Of a stretch of DNA of 64,000 nt, positions 23,829 to 34,463 are shown piece by piece. A program made the position numbers and the translations under genes. This DNA comes from Eremomyces bilateralis CBS 781.70 (taxonomy: Eukaryota; Ascomycota; Dothideomycetes; Eremomycetales; Eremomycetaceae). The stretch covers positions 744,001 to 808,000 of the forward strand of contig NW_022985070.1 of assembly GCF_010015585.1 (NCBI RefSeq). The letters run 5' to 3'. Each line of letters starts with the position of its first letter. Position 1 is the stretch's first letter. The notes beneath the pieces were generated by a model. That model had not been told where the DNA came from. It worked only from the letters and a program-made list of their open reading frames with translations, and made no database searches.

Positions 23829-24655
23829 TTACTTGAGCGCAGCTTGAAGGCTCTCCAAGACCTGCAAGAGCTGTTAGCAAGTGGGCGGTTGGTGGATCAT
23901 CGCATTCAACATACCTCAAGTTCGATTTTGGCCTCCGCGATATCCTGCTCGCTTCCACTGCCGCCGGCAACCTTCTGTGACTCGGCGATCTGGTTCCTCA
24001 CAGCCTTTGCTTTCCATTAGCATGGTTAAGGAATCTTTGTTGATCACATAGGGCATACCTCGACACTGAAATCCTCGAGGGGGAACCCTTCGACAGCATT
24101 GATGCTCAACAGCGAGCCGGGTTGAACGACAGCAAATCCACCGGAGACTAGAGGAGGTAAGATGTTAATGTCCATTAACGCCCTCTAGGGACGGATCCTA
24201 GGCAATGCAAAGGGTCCAAAGCGCTTACCGAAGAACTGCTTGCTGCCACCTTGTTCCTCGATGACTTCGACAAGGCCAGGCTTCAGTTGCTCAATTGAAG
24301 GAACGTGGCTTGCGAGGATACCCATCTCTCCAGTCTCAGCCGGCAAGTTCACTTGCACACTAGAATATATTGTCAGGGAAAGGCTCGGGTAGGGATGGGT
24401 ATGCGATCGTACACATCGGTGGATTTGTAAATGGACTACGGGAAGCATCACGTTAGTTTACAAGACCTTCACTGCAATCGCAAAATCGCATGCCCGGGAA
24501 ATCGGATCGAGAGAGAGTCATACCTGATGCGGCAATGCCAGAGAGAGTTGGATCTTGTCCGACGCAACATCCGCATAGGTCCTTCGCTGGACCATCGGGC
24601 GGAAGGCCGACGGGCGCAGCCGCAGCGCCGTTCGAGCGACTCGGAAGGAACTCAT
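23829..24655 (-). CDS. atp16: Mitochondrial F1 ATP synthase delta subunit
   Basis: Six exons on the minus strand: 24655-24524, 24435-24413, 24359-24229, 24147-24059, 24004-23915 and 23861-23829, giving 165 residues. The N-terminus (SSFRVARTALRLR, VQRRTYADVA) is a basic, hydroxylated mitochondrial presequence. The mature part shows QVNLPAETGEMGILASHVPS and SGGFAVVQPGSLLSINAVE, the beta-sandwich of the F1 central-stalk subunit (bacterial epsilon), then a C-terminal helical hairpin. It links the gamma subunit to the c-ring and transmits rotation. Intron density is high for such a short gene; the second exon is only 23 nt. All splice sites are GT-AG, and the frame closes exactly. Confidence 0.93.
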
Positions 24656-25126
24656 TCTGATGAGCGAGAATGAGAGATGGAAAAGATTGGGATGGCAATT
24701 GGTAGCTGGGTAAAGAGGGAGTGACGGCTTCGACGATTTCGAAGAACTTCCGAAGCTTCACGATGAGAGGGCTTGGCAAGTCACGTGGATATTTTGAGAC
24801 TACACAGCCACAGTAGCCACATCAACGACATATCCAAATGAACGAAACAGTTTGGATTTAGTCTGCTTTTATCATCTCGATGTACAAATTCCAGCTTCAA
24901 TATAGTAACAGACATTGAAACCCGGTTGCCCTGCGTATGATATAAGACAATAAATTCGCATATTGCTACAAATGGCACATTTTTCGTTCTGTCTGCACAA
25001 CTCCAAGTGAATCCCCGTTGCCCCCGAAAGTATCACCTCTACATATCATCCAGTTAGTCTACAGTCATGAGTTGAGACCTATCCCATCAACACCTCCGTG
25101 GTAATCTTGAACTTTTCATCGTGTGC
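24656..25126. other. Intergenic
   Basis: It holds the promoter of the ATP synthase delta gene and the 3' flank of the next minus-strand gene. No other feature was seen. Confidence 0.6.
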
Positions 25127-25855
25127 TCATAATATGAAATCGCTGTCGCTGTTGACGGACGGAGCAATGTTCTTTTCCTGTGGCTGTTCTTCGTGTTGCA
25201 TTTCTTCCCGCAAGTCCCCGTGATGCATTGTTTCGGGAAGTCCTTGCGCCTTTGTCTGTTCTTCACCCTCGCCATTGCCCCCCATTGATACAGGCGTCGG
25301 AATTTCGTGCGTGGCGATATACTCTTTCACGGCACACGGCTCCCAGTCCATCGTGGGCGTCTTTGCCGCGATCATATCCGTAAGCGACAACAACCCTCCC
25401 TGGAGCGCCATGGCAGCCGACTCGATGGACGCCACCTCCCGCAAAACCGACCCGGTCGCCTCCTTCACCGCTGACGCATGCGCCAGCAGATCGCCGAGCT
25501 CCCGCCTGACGTGGAAGGCGACCCGCGCGTCGTTCACGATGCGCGCCGCTTCGGGGTCGAAGCCGGGTCGCACGTGGCGAGGCGGGCGGTGCGGGTCGCT
25601 GGGGGTTCCGCTGAGTGAGGTGCGTTTTGGTTTCTTAAGGCTATGGAGGCTGCCGACGCCGTGGTCGGACTTTGTGTTTTTGAGGGGGGAACGGAGTGGA
25701 GCGTCTGGTCGATGATGTCCGTATGGCGAGTCGGACATATGGCTGTCGATATCTGCATTGCTAGTGTCGCTCGGCCACGTGTTTCTTTGCGTCCTGTTCG
25801 GTTTTCGGGACCGGCGATTGCGGGCTCGTCGCTTTGAATTGCAGTTTCGAGGCAT
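25127..25855 (-). CDS. Hypothetical protein, basic N-terminus and acidic C-terminus
   Basis: One open frame of 242 codons. The N-terminal 30 residues are rich in Arg/Lys/Asn (RNCNSKRRARNRRSRKPNR), like a nuclear or nucleolar signal. A Ser/Pro/Lys-rich middle follows (LRSPLKNTKSD, SLKKPKRTSL). A likely helical segment comes next, about FDPEAARIVNDARVAFHVRR and onward to SLTDMIAAKTPTMDW, and the tail is acidic and Gln-rich, ending SDSDFIL. I recognise no family. The helical block could be a small protein-interaction domain. The start may lie at a downstream Met (SDSPYGHH), because the first 40 codons are compositionally unusual. The coding call rests on length, a single frame and domain-like organisation. 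Confidence 0.55.
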   Translation of the reverse strand: MPRNCNSKRRARNRRSRKPNRTQRNTWPSDTSNADIDSHMSDSPYGHHRPDAPLRSPLKNTKSDHGVGSLHSLKKPKRTSLSGTPSDPHRPPRHVRPGFDPEAARIVNDARVAFHVRRELGDLLAHASAVKEATGSVLREVASIESAAMALQGGLLSLTDMIAAKTPTMDWEPCAVKEYIATHEIPTPVSMGGNGEGEEQTKAQGLPETMHHGDLREEMQHEEQPQEKNIAPSVNSDSDFIL

Positions 25856-26530
25856 GTTGTAGAAGGTATGGTGTGATGTGAAGTGTTGTTGGCGGTTACT
25901 GATTGAAGTATTTCCAATGGTGTATCCCTATCTAGAGTATATTTAGGTTGAGCTGTAACACAGTGGCAGTCTTATGGTGCGCTTTCTAGGCCGTTTCAGA
26001 CCATTCTAAGATGGTTCGGACAAGAGGATCGAATCGAGTAAGCATTGTTTAGGAAACGCCTCATATCGTTCGGATATCACACTTTAGCTTGTACTTCAGA
26101 CAAAGATCTGTGTTTAAACCAATACAATGCTTTCAGTCGGCCTTGTCTCGGTATCTATTAACTGGCATTATACTTACAATAAGAAGCCCTTTCGTAATAG
26201 CCAGCAAAAAGGTACTGGGCAGGACTAGAATCTTTTTACTGAATATCCACCATCAAATGTGTTGACGGAACCAGAATCGGAGCAGGCAATGCTACCGCCT
26301 GCCACCGACAGCACATCCTCAATCCATGGGAATGCAACTTAGCGAGTATGGCACGTAGTCTAGAGCATCTCAGATATATTGGCCCAACCCGCCAAATTGC
26401 ATGCCATGAATGGGATCCGCACTGTGTACGCTTCCACCAAAACCTCAACGGCGAAACCCCAACCGCGGTACGCAGTTCCATCTTTCCATAAGCCTCCAAC
26501 GCCAATTCAAGCAGCTGCACCATTGATATA
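25856..26530. other. Intergenic
   Basis: It lies between the 3' end of the pob3 gene and the promoter of the hypothetical gene. Only short frames and AT-rich patches are present. Confidence 0.55.
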
Positions 26531-28480
26531 TCACTTCGTCTTCGACTTCTTCTTGGGCCTCTCCTCAGCATCTGACTCCGCACCGGCCGAGGCGTCGTCC
26601 ATCTCCGCGTCACTCCCACTACTTTCATGCGCAGAGTCGTACTCCTCGGCCACGTCGGAGTCAGAATCGTCACGGAAGTCTTCGTCGATACTCTCATCGT
26701 CTTCATCGGCGCTTCCCCGGACGCCGTTCCCTGCATCATCGTCGCTGCTTTCTAGCTGATCCTTCAGTGCCGCAGCTAGGAGAGCGCCGGACTAGGTAGT
26801 GTTAGAACCGCAGGAGCCTGGGTGGTGAAAGGAACATACCTCTTCCGCCATCTCGTTGATGGTCTTCAACTTCTTCGCTCGGAAGAACTCTTCCAAGGGT
26901 CCTTGTTCCTCCCTATTGGAAGATATCAGCAGACGGGAATTTCCTATCACAGAATAGATAGCCCTTACCTATTGATGTTGCTGAACTGGTGCTCACCAGC
27001 CCCACCCTTCAATGTGACACTCATGTCAAACGTCCTACTAGCTGAGATCGCACCGCCAACTCTCGACATGGTGATGTTGGCAACATTATCGAAGGAGATG
27101 TAGGTGGCCGGCTTCGGAACAAACATGAAGCTCTTGTCGAGGCAGAAGAGGTGACCCTCGTTGGCTTTAATGGAGCACTTGACACCAGATTGCTGGTGAT
27201 GGCTTAAAAAGTCCTTCGACGGCATGGCAATCTTCTTGCCAGCCAAGCCGCGGAAGAGTTGGGCTACAACCGAGGAGATGGGAGCTTCGTAGTTGGCCCT
27301 CAGCTTTCCGTCGTATTTCGCGAGCTGTTCCTCCGTCATGTTGAGATCCAACGTCACTTCTTCGTCCCGTTTGAACTGCATGACAAGGAAAGGATACCGT
27401 GTCTGGCCTTGGCGAATCGGGGGATCCAGACCAATTGTGATGAGGGTATGGACATCGTCGGGTTTCGGGAGCATGAGGAATTTCTTAACCGACTCGTACT
27501 GAATCTTGTAATCGTACGTCTTGCCGCGTAATCTAAAGTCTTTCTCGTACATGTCGATGTCGAACCGTCCTCTGGGCTCGGTTAGACCTGTATCGCAAAC
27601 TTTTGAGTAGATAACTAACCTTGGCGTCAGATGCAAGACCTCCTTGAACGAGGCGTAATTGTCGCCCGAGATCTCCCCAATCTCCGCCTTCTCGATCAGG
27701 GTATTGTAGAAGACATTGGCAGCATTTTGCTCCTCCATCTCTTCGTCCTCGTCGCCTTTTTCTTCGTCTTCGTTCGTCTCCGCCTTCGGGGCGGTTCCAG
27801 GAATGTAAAAACGCATTTCCACCAGTTGATCTCTCGCCCCGCCAGCTTTCTGGCCTTTTGCGCGGGCCCCGGCGAGGTCACCATTCGTTTCGGCACCATC
27901 TCCAGGAAGCGAGAATTCGAGCGTGACCTCATTCTTGCCCGCGAGGTTGGTGTTCGATATTTCGGTGTATGGGATTTCGAAGGCGGGTCGACTTTGGACG
28001 TTGAACGCTAGCTCGGCCTTTCCAAATTCCGCTTTGCCCCAGTTCCAGCCTCGAACCGCGTGTTCTTTACTTTCGAGGTTGATACTGTACCATTGCTTGA
28101 ATGGCCGGCTCAGGCGATCGAAGTCCTACACAATTAGTATTTGCCTCCATCCATGTGCTGGGCTCCATACCTCTTGCTGGAATCCATCGAGCTGAATGAC
28201 GTCTCCATTCCTCGAGATCACTTTCACTTCGTGTCCGCGCGCCGCTTTGCTCCATTGAGCTTGGGTGATATCAGCGGCTTGCAATGTGAATGTATCGCCG
28301 CCGGCGGCGGGCTTCCAACCCAGACCGGAGTCAGCGAATCTGCATTTCCCTGGTTGTTTAGCGAGATCTAAGTAGATCCCGTCGAAGCTCTCCCTACATC
28401 ACAAATGTGTCAGTGTCATTGTATCCGGATGGTTTCGCTTGGAAAGGTGGGATTTGATATAGAGCCATGCAAACTTACAT
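26531..28480 (-). CDS. pob3: FACT histone chaperone subunit Pob3 (SSRP1-like)
   Basis: Coding exons: 28480-28479, 28393-28171, 28125-27620, 27571-26969, 26912-26840 and 26791-26531, giving 555 residues. The start codon is split: AT ends the first exon, an 85-nt GTAAGT...GTAG intron follows, and G opens the second, giving MESFDGIYLDLAKQPGKC as in other Pob3 proteins. Domains: N-terminal dimerisation PH-like (residues about 1-110), then the double-PH middle domain with KTYDYKIQYESVKKFLMLPK and YISFDNVANITMSRVG. INREEQGPLEEFFRAKKLK comes next, and an acidic tail ending in a basic PKKKSKTK. There is no HMG box, as in fungi where Nhp6 supplies it. FACT (with Spt16) displaces and redeposits H2A-H2B during transcription and replication. 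One 48-nt intron (27572-27619) is stop-free. Confidence 0.93.
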
Positions 28481-29085
28481 GCCTGCGGAGATGGAAAGCA
28501 GTAGAGCTGCTTATCGGCTATGTTACGGTCTCGGAATAGTCTGAAAATCGAAGATTCAAATAGTTCCGACTCTCGTGCAAAGATGGAAGTGAAGGAGACA
28601 CAATGGTGGGGGTTGGTAGGATTGATAGAGTGAGCTTATACGAACGCGTTCGATTCCACCATGGAGAGAAAACGCGCAGGGCGATGGAAGTGAACGTGAC
28701 AAGAGCTGATCAGATAAGATTAGATCTGAATGCCTCGTTGCCTTGGTGCCTGGGAATTTTCATGCCCCAGGCAACAAGATATTTAGCGTTATCCCGGCTC
28801 CGATGAGCCAATAAGCGAATCATGCCGATAGCGGCAGACCCTGACGTTTACGACTCCATCCTTAATGCCCCGATTATTCAGTGAGGAGTGAATACTATTT
28901 CGGGGATTCTGTCGTCTCCCATAAGCTTGCTTGCCTTTTGATTAGTATGAATTTCGTGATATAATCTGCCCCTACACTCCTTTTTGATCTTTTACTTGGC
29001 AAATGCGCTGATCAATTGATATCTTGAGCTGCTCGCACCGCATTCGCCGCTACGGTCCTGCTCCAACCCGTTCGCGATCCTTATC
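28481..29085. promoter_or_regulatory. Bidirectional promoter region of pob3 and oac1
   Basis: About 600 bases separate the divergent starts of pob3 (minus) and the mitochondrial carrier (plus). The first non-coding part of the pob3 leader exon must lie just above 28480. No other gene was seen. Confidence 0.5.
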
Positions 29086-30226
29086 ATGTCTACGACTGCT
29101 GGGTATGGAATGCGTCGCAACATCTACGTCTTCATATGGTTAACCAGTGCATAGCGCTTTTGTAGCAGGCGGTATAGCTGCGTGCGGTGCGGTCACAGTC
29201 ACCCATGGCTTCGAAACCGTGAAGATCCGGTACGGCCCTCCGCAACATGATTCGGCGCGATGACGCTGACGTCCTCCAGACTACAGCTCCAAGGAGAATT
29301 ACAATCGAAACAAGAAGCGAAGCGATTATACAAAGGCGTGCTCCATGGCTATAGCGTTATCGTGAAGAATGAAGGCGTACGCGGACTATTGCGCGGACTC
29401 AGTTGTGCTGTGAGTACTTGACGGGGATGCGCGGAACATGAGTTGACTGGAACCAAATAGTATATTTATCAAATCGCCTTGAATGGCTGTCGTCTTGGTT
29501 TCTACGAGCCTATTCGGGCCTCGGTGGCCGGCGCCATCTACAAAGACCCGACCGTCCAGTCCATTGGAGTCAATATCTTCTCTGGCGCATCGTCTGGCAT
29601 CCTCGGAGCTATGGCAGGCTCGCCGTTCTTCCTTGTCAAGACGCGCCTGCAATCCTATTCTCCCTTTCTCCCCGTCGGAACACAACATCAATACCGAAGT
29701 CCTTGGGACGGACTGGGAAAGATCTATTCCTCGGAGGGCTTTAAAGGATTGTACAGAGGCGTGGGTCCCGCGATGATCCGGACCGGCTTTGGTTCGTCGG
29801 TGCAGTTACCGACTTATTTTCTAGCGAAGCGAACGTTGATGAAGCATTTCGGCGTTCAAGACGGAACTCCCCTGCATCTGGCGTCGTCGACCGCAAGCGG
29901 CTTCGTGGTGTGTTGCGTCATGCATCCTCCCGACACCGTGATGAGCAGGATGTACAACCAGACCGGAAACCTGTATTCGAGTGCATTCGACTGCTTATAC
30001 CGAACGGTCAAAACCGAGGGATTGCTTGCGGTGTACAAGGGATATTTCGCCCATTTGGCTCGGATTCTCCCACATACGGTGCGTTTCCTCACCCATTAGA
30101 AGTTGATGGACGGCAAAGATTGACGTGACATAGATCCTCACCCTCACTCTGGCCGAGCAGACGAACAAGTTGATGAGAAAATTCGAGGACCAAGTATTAC
30201 CGAGCAGAAGGAAGGAGAACCTGTAA
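29086..30226 (+). CDS. oac1: Mitochondrial oxaloacetate/sulfate carrier (Oac1-like)
   Basis: Five exons, 29086-29102, 29155-29229, 29280-29409, 29461-30078 and 30134-30226, give 310 residues. It has three tandem repeats of two helices. The signature PxD/ExxKxRLQ is present as THGFETVKIRLQLQ in repeat one (with P replaced), SPFFLVKTRLQS in repeat two, and MHPPDTVMSRMYNQ in repeat three. Repeat-linked motifs such as YKGVLHGYSVIVKNEGVRGL and EGFKGLYRGVGPAMIRT match the family. The sequence resembles yeast Oac1, which moves oxaloacetate, malonate and sulfate across the inner membrane. The first coding exon is only 17 nt. Repeat one having H-G-F-E where most carriers have P-x-D/E is shared by Oac1-type carriers, as far as I recall, and is not taken as damage. 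Confidence 0.88.
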
Positions 30227-31176
30227 GCGACGATGTCTGGAGAATAGTGCGTTGAGTTTGATCGTGGCATTGGTTGGCCGTTTCTATTAGAAGCCTTGCT
30301 CAGCCGGAACAGCATTGCATGCGGCGAATGGTTCGGATTCTAGACCTGGGAGCATTTTGGGATCTGTTTGTATGTATCGGATGGAGAGTCACGTGAGTGG
30401 TAGATTGTTGGGTGTTGGACGATTGGGCTTCATCCGTTCAGGAGACATCCCAATTCCAATTATTCTCAACTAGGATCGCATGACCGATCCTTTCATGACT
30501 TCTGCAACAAATCTGCTTCATGGCGCAGCGGGCTGGAACGGACAGCGATTCCGATTTTCCCTGAGGCGGGCGGCTACAAACCACTGCGAGCCATTCCCAG
30601 GGAGACGTTCGTGTTCTGCTAACCGCCGAGCGATGCTGCGATCCAATTGTTTACAATCCACTGCTTCCCCCATCCAACATCCATCCCTCTCGCTAGATTT
30701 CGTTCTCGCATCCTTTTGGCTATTGCCCCTTTTGCCTGGCGCTAACCTGCAGGAACCCTTCTTGTAAGGCTGATTGGAATGGCCGTGAATGACGACAGCC
30801 AGGCTTGGTTGTCAGGTTACCTTTTGGATAACGGCGCGTGCTCTCCCCATCGCGGTACCTACCGGATTACCGCTGTGATATGGGTCTACATAACTGTGAA
30901 GGGCGCCTTCCGCGTCCATGGTGAGTCTCGATGAGTTGTATGGGCGTTAGATGTAACACTTTTCATTTCCTTCCTGTCTTGTTCTCCGAGTCCAATCGTT
31001 TTATGAGCGATCGACATTTGCGTTGTATCCATGATTGTTCACGGCCTTCAGTTCGATCTGTATAACAGTTGATGCATTCATGTAAGTCGGATATCTGCCT
31101 TACTACCCGCTGGCTTGTCCCTTCGGTACGGTCATCAAGGCGGAGCTTGCATACTAACATTGCGTAGCTACACAGG
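30227..31176. other. Intergenic
   Basis: It holds the 3' flank of the carrier and the promoter of the CFEM gene. A possible leader intron lies near 30920-31170. No other gene was recognised. Confidence 0.5.
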
Positions 31177-33702
31177 ATGCATCTGTCCGGGTATGGACGC
31201 ATCACCCTCCTAGCCGCCTCGATAGCATTCGCTTTGCCCCAAGAAGATCAAGAATCAACCGTTGTAGTTCCTCCGTCACTCGAGACGATTCTGCCCGACT
31301 GCGCGAGACCATGTCTGGTCGACTTTTTGCGGCGAGAATATCAAGGTGTTGGCTGCACGGGGACCGGAGACATCGATTGCTTCTGCGTACATTATAGCAA
31401 TGGCGGCTACACTCTAGGAGAAGGGGGATATGCCTGCATGACAGCGGCTTGTCCAGAGGACATGTCCAATGCCACGTTGGTATATAATATATGTACAGGA
31501 CGAGGGAACGCCGTCGTACCAGTTCACGGGACATTGACAATCACTACTCAGCCGACTCCAACACCTACCATGCCTCCACCATCGACCTCGTCGATCTCCT
31601 CACAGAATCCTTCATCGGACCCCTCAAGTACTTCCACCCTCACTCTATCGCAATCCACTCTATCCGCATCTCAAACCTCTGCTACTGAACCAGGAGCTCT
31701 GTCGACGGCCCAAATCATTGGGATCTCCTTAGCATGCGTTGGGGTCATAGTTGTGTCCATCACGATTGTTATCGCCGTTGCCTGTTGCCGCAGACGCAAA
31801 GCCGAATCCAAGGCACTCGATGAAAAATCCTCGCCGAGATATCACTCCGATGAGCGGCCAAAGCAACTAGCCGTGCAATATGTTCCTGTTGCAAGGTATG
31901 CTCGTGATCCTCGTGGAGGGCTAGGAGGAGTGGGTATCACGACGATGGCTCCCAACCAACCATCCAAGGGGGTGAGCAGCGAGAAACCCAATCAAGCTTG
32001 GCCAGCCTACTATGCGGTTCAACCCGAGGATATCGGCGTTGCCATCAGCCCGGAATCAGAAGCAGAGAAGAGGAAAATAGCAGAAAGCAAAGGCATGCAT
32101 ACTGAACCTCCCAGAGCTGCAGTCACTCCTCGAAAACCCGCAATACGTCCATCACAAGTCCCCGAAAGGAACGATAGCTTGCATTCGAGTTACCCGTATG
32201 AGACCCCACTCAACACAGACGGAGGAGTCGGGATTGGGATGTCCAGCAATAGCGAGGAGCCTATGCAAAGGCAGAGTGATGCCAATCTGATCAGGAGACC
32301 GTTCACGTACGAGCAGTCATATATGGCAGCGCCTACAGTTGCCAGTGCAGCTGTACCTGGTGCATTGAACGACATGGCTCAGCAACACGGTGCACGAAAT
32401 ATCAACGGTGTTCCGATTCTGCAAATGCCACAGCCTCCTAACCGAGCTGTGCTGTCTCAGCCGTCCTCCGAAAGTGGGCTTTATGGATTTCCACATCCTC
32501 CAGCTCTGACGCCAGTGTGCGACAATGGCCCCCAACAGCAAATTCCCCGAGAGACGGAATCTCAGAATACCTGGCCTACGCAAACTTACGTCTCATTAAT
32601 GCCGTACAAGAGCGGACAGAATCGACCGGAGAGTACTCAGACCGTGTTTGAGGAGGACAGCCCATCGTGGCGTTTCTCCCGACAATCTAGGCAGCTCCGA
32701 TCACCCAACCGATCAGTACACGGATTAGGATCGCAGCCAGAGGTAAACGAGGTGTCGCCAGTGTCATCAACTGTCTCTTCTCAATGGCGACGTCGCGACC
32801 TACGGCCTCCTCCACTTCGAATTCCACAGCAATACGAGCGGCACCCGCCACTCCGGATCCTTCTAAACCAAATCGATCCAGCGGGGGCCCGACCGGAAGA
32901 GTTCTCGGCTCCTTCAAGGTCGACACCCAAGAAGCCGACTTCAGGAGAAGTGACTCCGATCCTATTGGATGCACTGGATGCCATTCCTGAAGATGCACAG
33001 CACAGTTCCGCCAACTCGACGCTAAGCGGGCAGCCATCCATCGCATCCACCCCGAACCGGGACTTTCCAAAAACCGATCGGTACTCAACGGCCTCTGCGA
33101 CATCCATCGACACCAACGAGTCGGACGATCCGACGCCTCCAGAGGACGCGACCAAAAAGCTGTCTCCCGTGGAGGAGTCGCCGCTCAGTGCCGAGTCCCC
33201 AATTCACGGACTACGGTATCCCCGCGTCCCACGGGCATCCAACCAAGCCGTGGCGCGATCACCGCGGAGCCCCAAGGGCCAGACGGAGGGCGTGACGGGC
33301 TCTCCGACCAGCTGGGGACGACCATCACCCAAGCACGAGCCCGACTTCCAGATCGTAAATCCAGGCACGTCAAGAACCCCGCCAATTACACTCGAAATCA
33401 GACAGGAATCTTCACCACCATATCATCACCGAGCCGGCACCCTGGGCTCCCCATACCGGACTCCCCCTCGGAATGCCGACGCCAGTAATAAAACCCAGAA
33501 GCCGCAACAGGCAGCGTCCGGCCGCCGATCCAGTCGATCAGAGCCCGAACAGCAGTGGGCGGCGCCGTCGGGTCGCTCCCCAGCGGGCCCGGCACGCCCA
33601 TCGCCACGAACACCGCCCGGAATGGCGGGATTCCCAACGACTCCGATGCCTAAATTGACGCCGACGCGACGTGGGGACGAGCTCTACTTGAGCGTGACTT
33701 AG
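31177..33702 (+). CDS. CFEM-domain single-pass membrane protein with long cytosolic tail
   Basis: One uninterrupted frame of 841 residues. A signal peptide (about residues 1-20) leads into a CFEM module with eight cysteines: CARPC, VGC, DIDCFC, YACMTAAC and NIC. The Asp before the fourth Cys is the position that ligates haem iron in Csa2-type CFEM proteins. A Ser/Thr/Pro stalk follows, then one membrane helix (IIGISLACVGVIVVSITIVI, about residues 179-198) and a basic stop-transfer ACCRRRK. The remaining roughly 640 residues are predicted disordered: Ser/Pro/Arg-rich with repeated SPR/SPK/TP sites, as for phosphorylation, and no kinase or other domain. Such proteins are placed at the plasma membrane with the CFEM outside. 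A role in haem or surface sensing is inference. The size of the tail is the unusual part. Confidence 0.85.
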   Translation: MHLSGYGRITLLAASIAFALPQEDQESTVVVPPSLETILPDCARPCLVDFLRREYQGVGCTGTGDIDCFCVHYSNGGYTLGEGGYACMTAACPEDMSNATLVYNICTGRGNAVVPVHGTLTITTQPTPTPTMPPPSTSSISSQNPSSDPSSTSTLTLSQSTLSASQTSATEPGALSTAQIIGISLACVGVIVVSITIVIAVACCRRRKAESKALDEKSSPRYHSDERPKQLAVQYVPVARYARDPRGGLGGVGITTMAPNQPSKGVSSEKPNQAWPAYYAVQPEDIGVAISPESEAEKRKIAESKGMHTEPPRAAVTPRKPAIRPSQVPERNDSLHSSYPYETPLNTDGGVGIGMSSNSEEPMQRQSDANLIRRPFTYEQSYMAAPTVASAAVPGALNDMAQQHGARNINGVPILQMPQPPNRAVLSQPSSESGLYGFPHPPALTPVCDNGPQQQIPRETESQNTWPTQTYVSLMPYKSGQNRPESTQTVFEEDSPSWRFSRQSRQLRSPNRSVHGLGSQPEVNEVSPVSSTVSSQWRRRDLRPPPLRIPQQYERHPPLRILLNQIDPAGARPEEFSAPSRSTPKKPTSGEVTPILLDALDAIPEDAQHSSANSTLSGQPSIASTPNRDFPKTDRYSTASATSIDTNESDDPTPPEDATKKLSPVEESPLSAESPIHGLRYPRVPRASNQAVARSPRSPKGQTEGVTGSPTSWGRPSPKHEPDFQIVNPGTSRTPPITLEIRQESSPPYHHRAGTLGSPYRTPPRNADASNKTQKPQQAASGRRSSRSEPEQQWAAPSGRSPAGPARPSPRTPPGMAGFPTTPMPKLTPTRRGDELYLSVT

Positions 33703-34463
33703 AGGTGGGGTACCGCTGCGATAGCCTTGTATAAGTACGTAGAACGCATTCATCCTTTTGCGCCTGGGCATTTTCTTTTGTTTCGCTGCCTTTCTCCGGC
33801 GGTCATTTTCTGGGGACAGGGATTGTATCACTAGCGACGCGACGGGCTTGGTCAACATTCGTTTTTAGGCGCGGAAGATACCCTAGGTCCCTAGCCTAGA
33901 GAGGATTGGATTGATTGCCGCATTATTTGGAGCATCGGGACGAAATGGAAGAATAGACAAGACAAACAACATGAAGCTCTTTTGGCATTCAGCCAGTTCC
34001 CATGACCCCAATGATCCGACTGATTTTCGATGCCGAATTGACAATTGGCGGTGGATTGACTGATTCAGAAGCTCCTAAGCAACTGCAGGTGCTTAGTGAT
34101 GTGATGTAATATTCCGACTGGATCAAGATGATCGGGGTCCATGATCAGGACCAATATGGGATGATTATCTCACCCCACGTCAGGATGAAATTGGGCTCGC
34201 CTCACCCCTCCTCCCCCCAGTGCCACCATCTGCCCCCAAAAGTCCTGTAAATACTCAACACTCAACACTCGTGAGTTTTTTCCAGGACCCTGTCGCTTTT
34301 CTGAGATATTTGCGTCACCGCTTCCCTCCCCTCATATCCCCCCCCCTTCCCCCCCTCTACCTTCTCTCTGGACCTTTCCATTTACTTCCCACCATTATCA
34401 TCCAAACCTCTTCCTCCTACTCACTCTTCCTTCACTTAAACGTACTCCATCACCACCGCAATC
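33703..34463. promoter_or_regulatory. Transketolase promoter with pyrimidine-rich tract
   Basis: Between about 34320 and 34375 the plus strand is almost pure C/T (runs such as CCCCCCCCTTCCCCCC). Such CT-rich boxes just upstream of the start are typical of strongly expressed glycolytic and pentose-phosphate genes in filamentous ascomycetes. No gene was seen in the rest. Confidence 0.5.

Noticed and set aside
29479-30315. Alternative frames over the carrier gene
   Set aside because: Shadows of the five-exon carrier, whose family motifs fix the frame.
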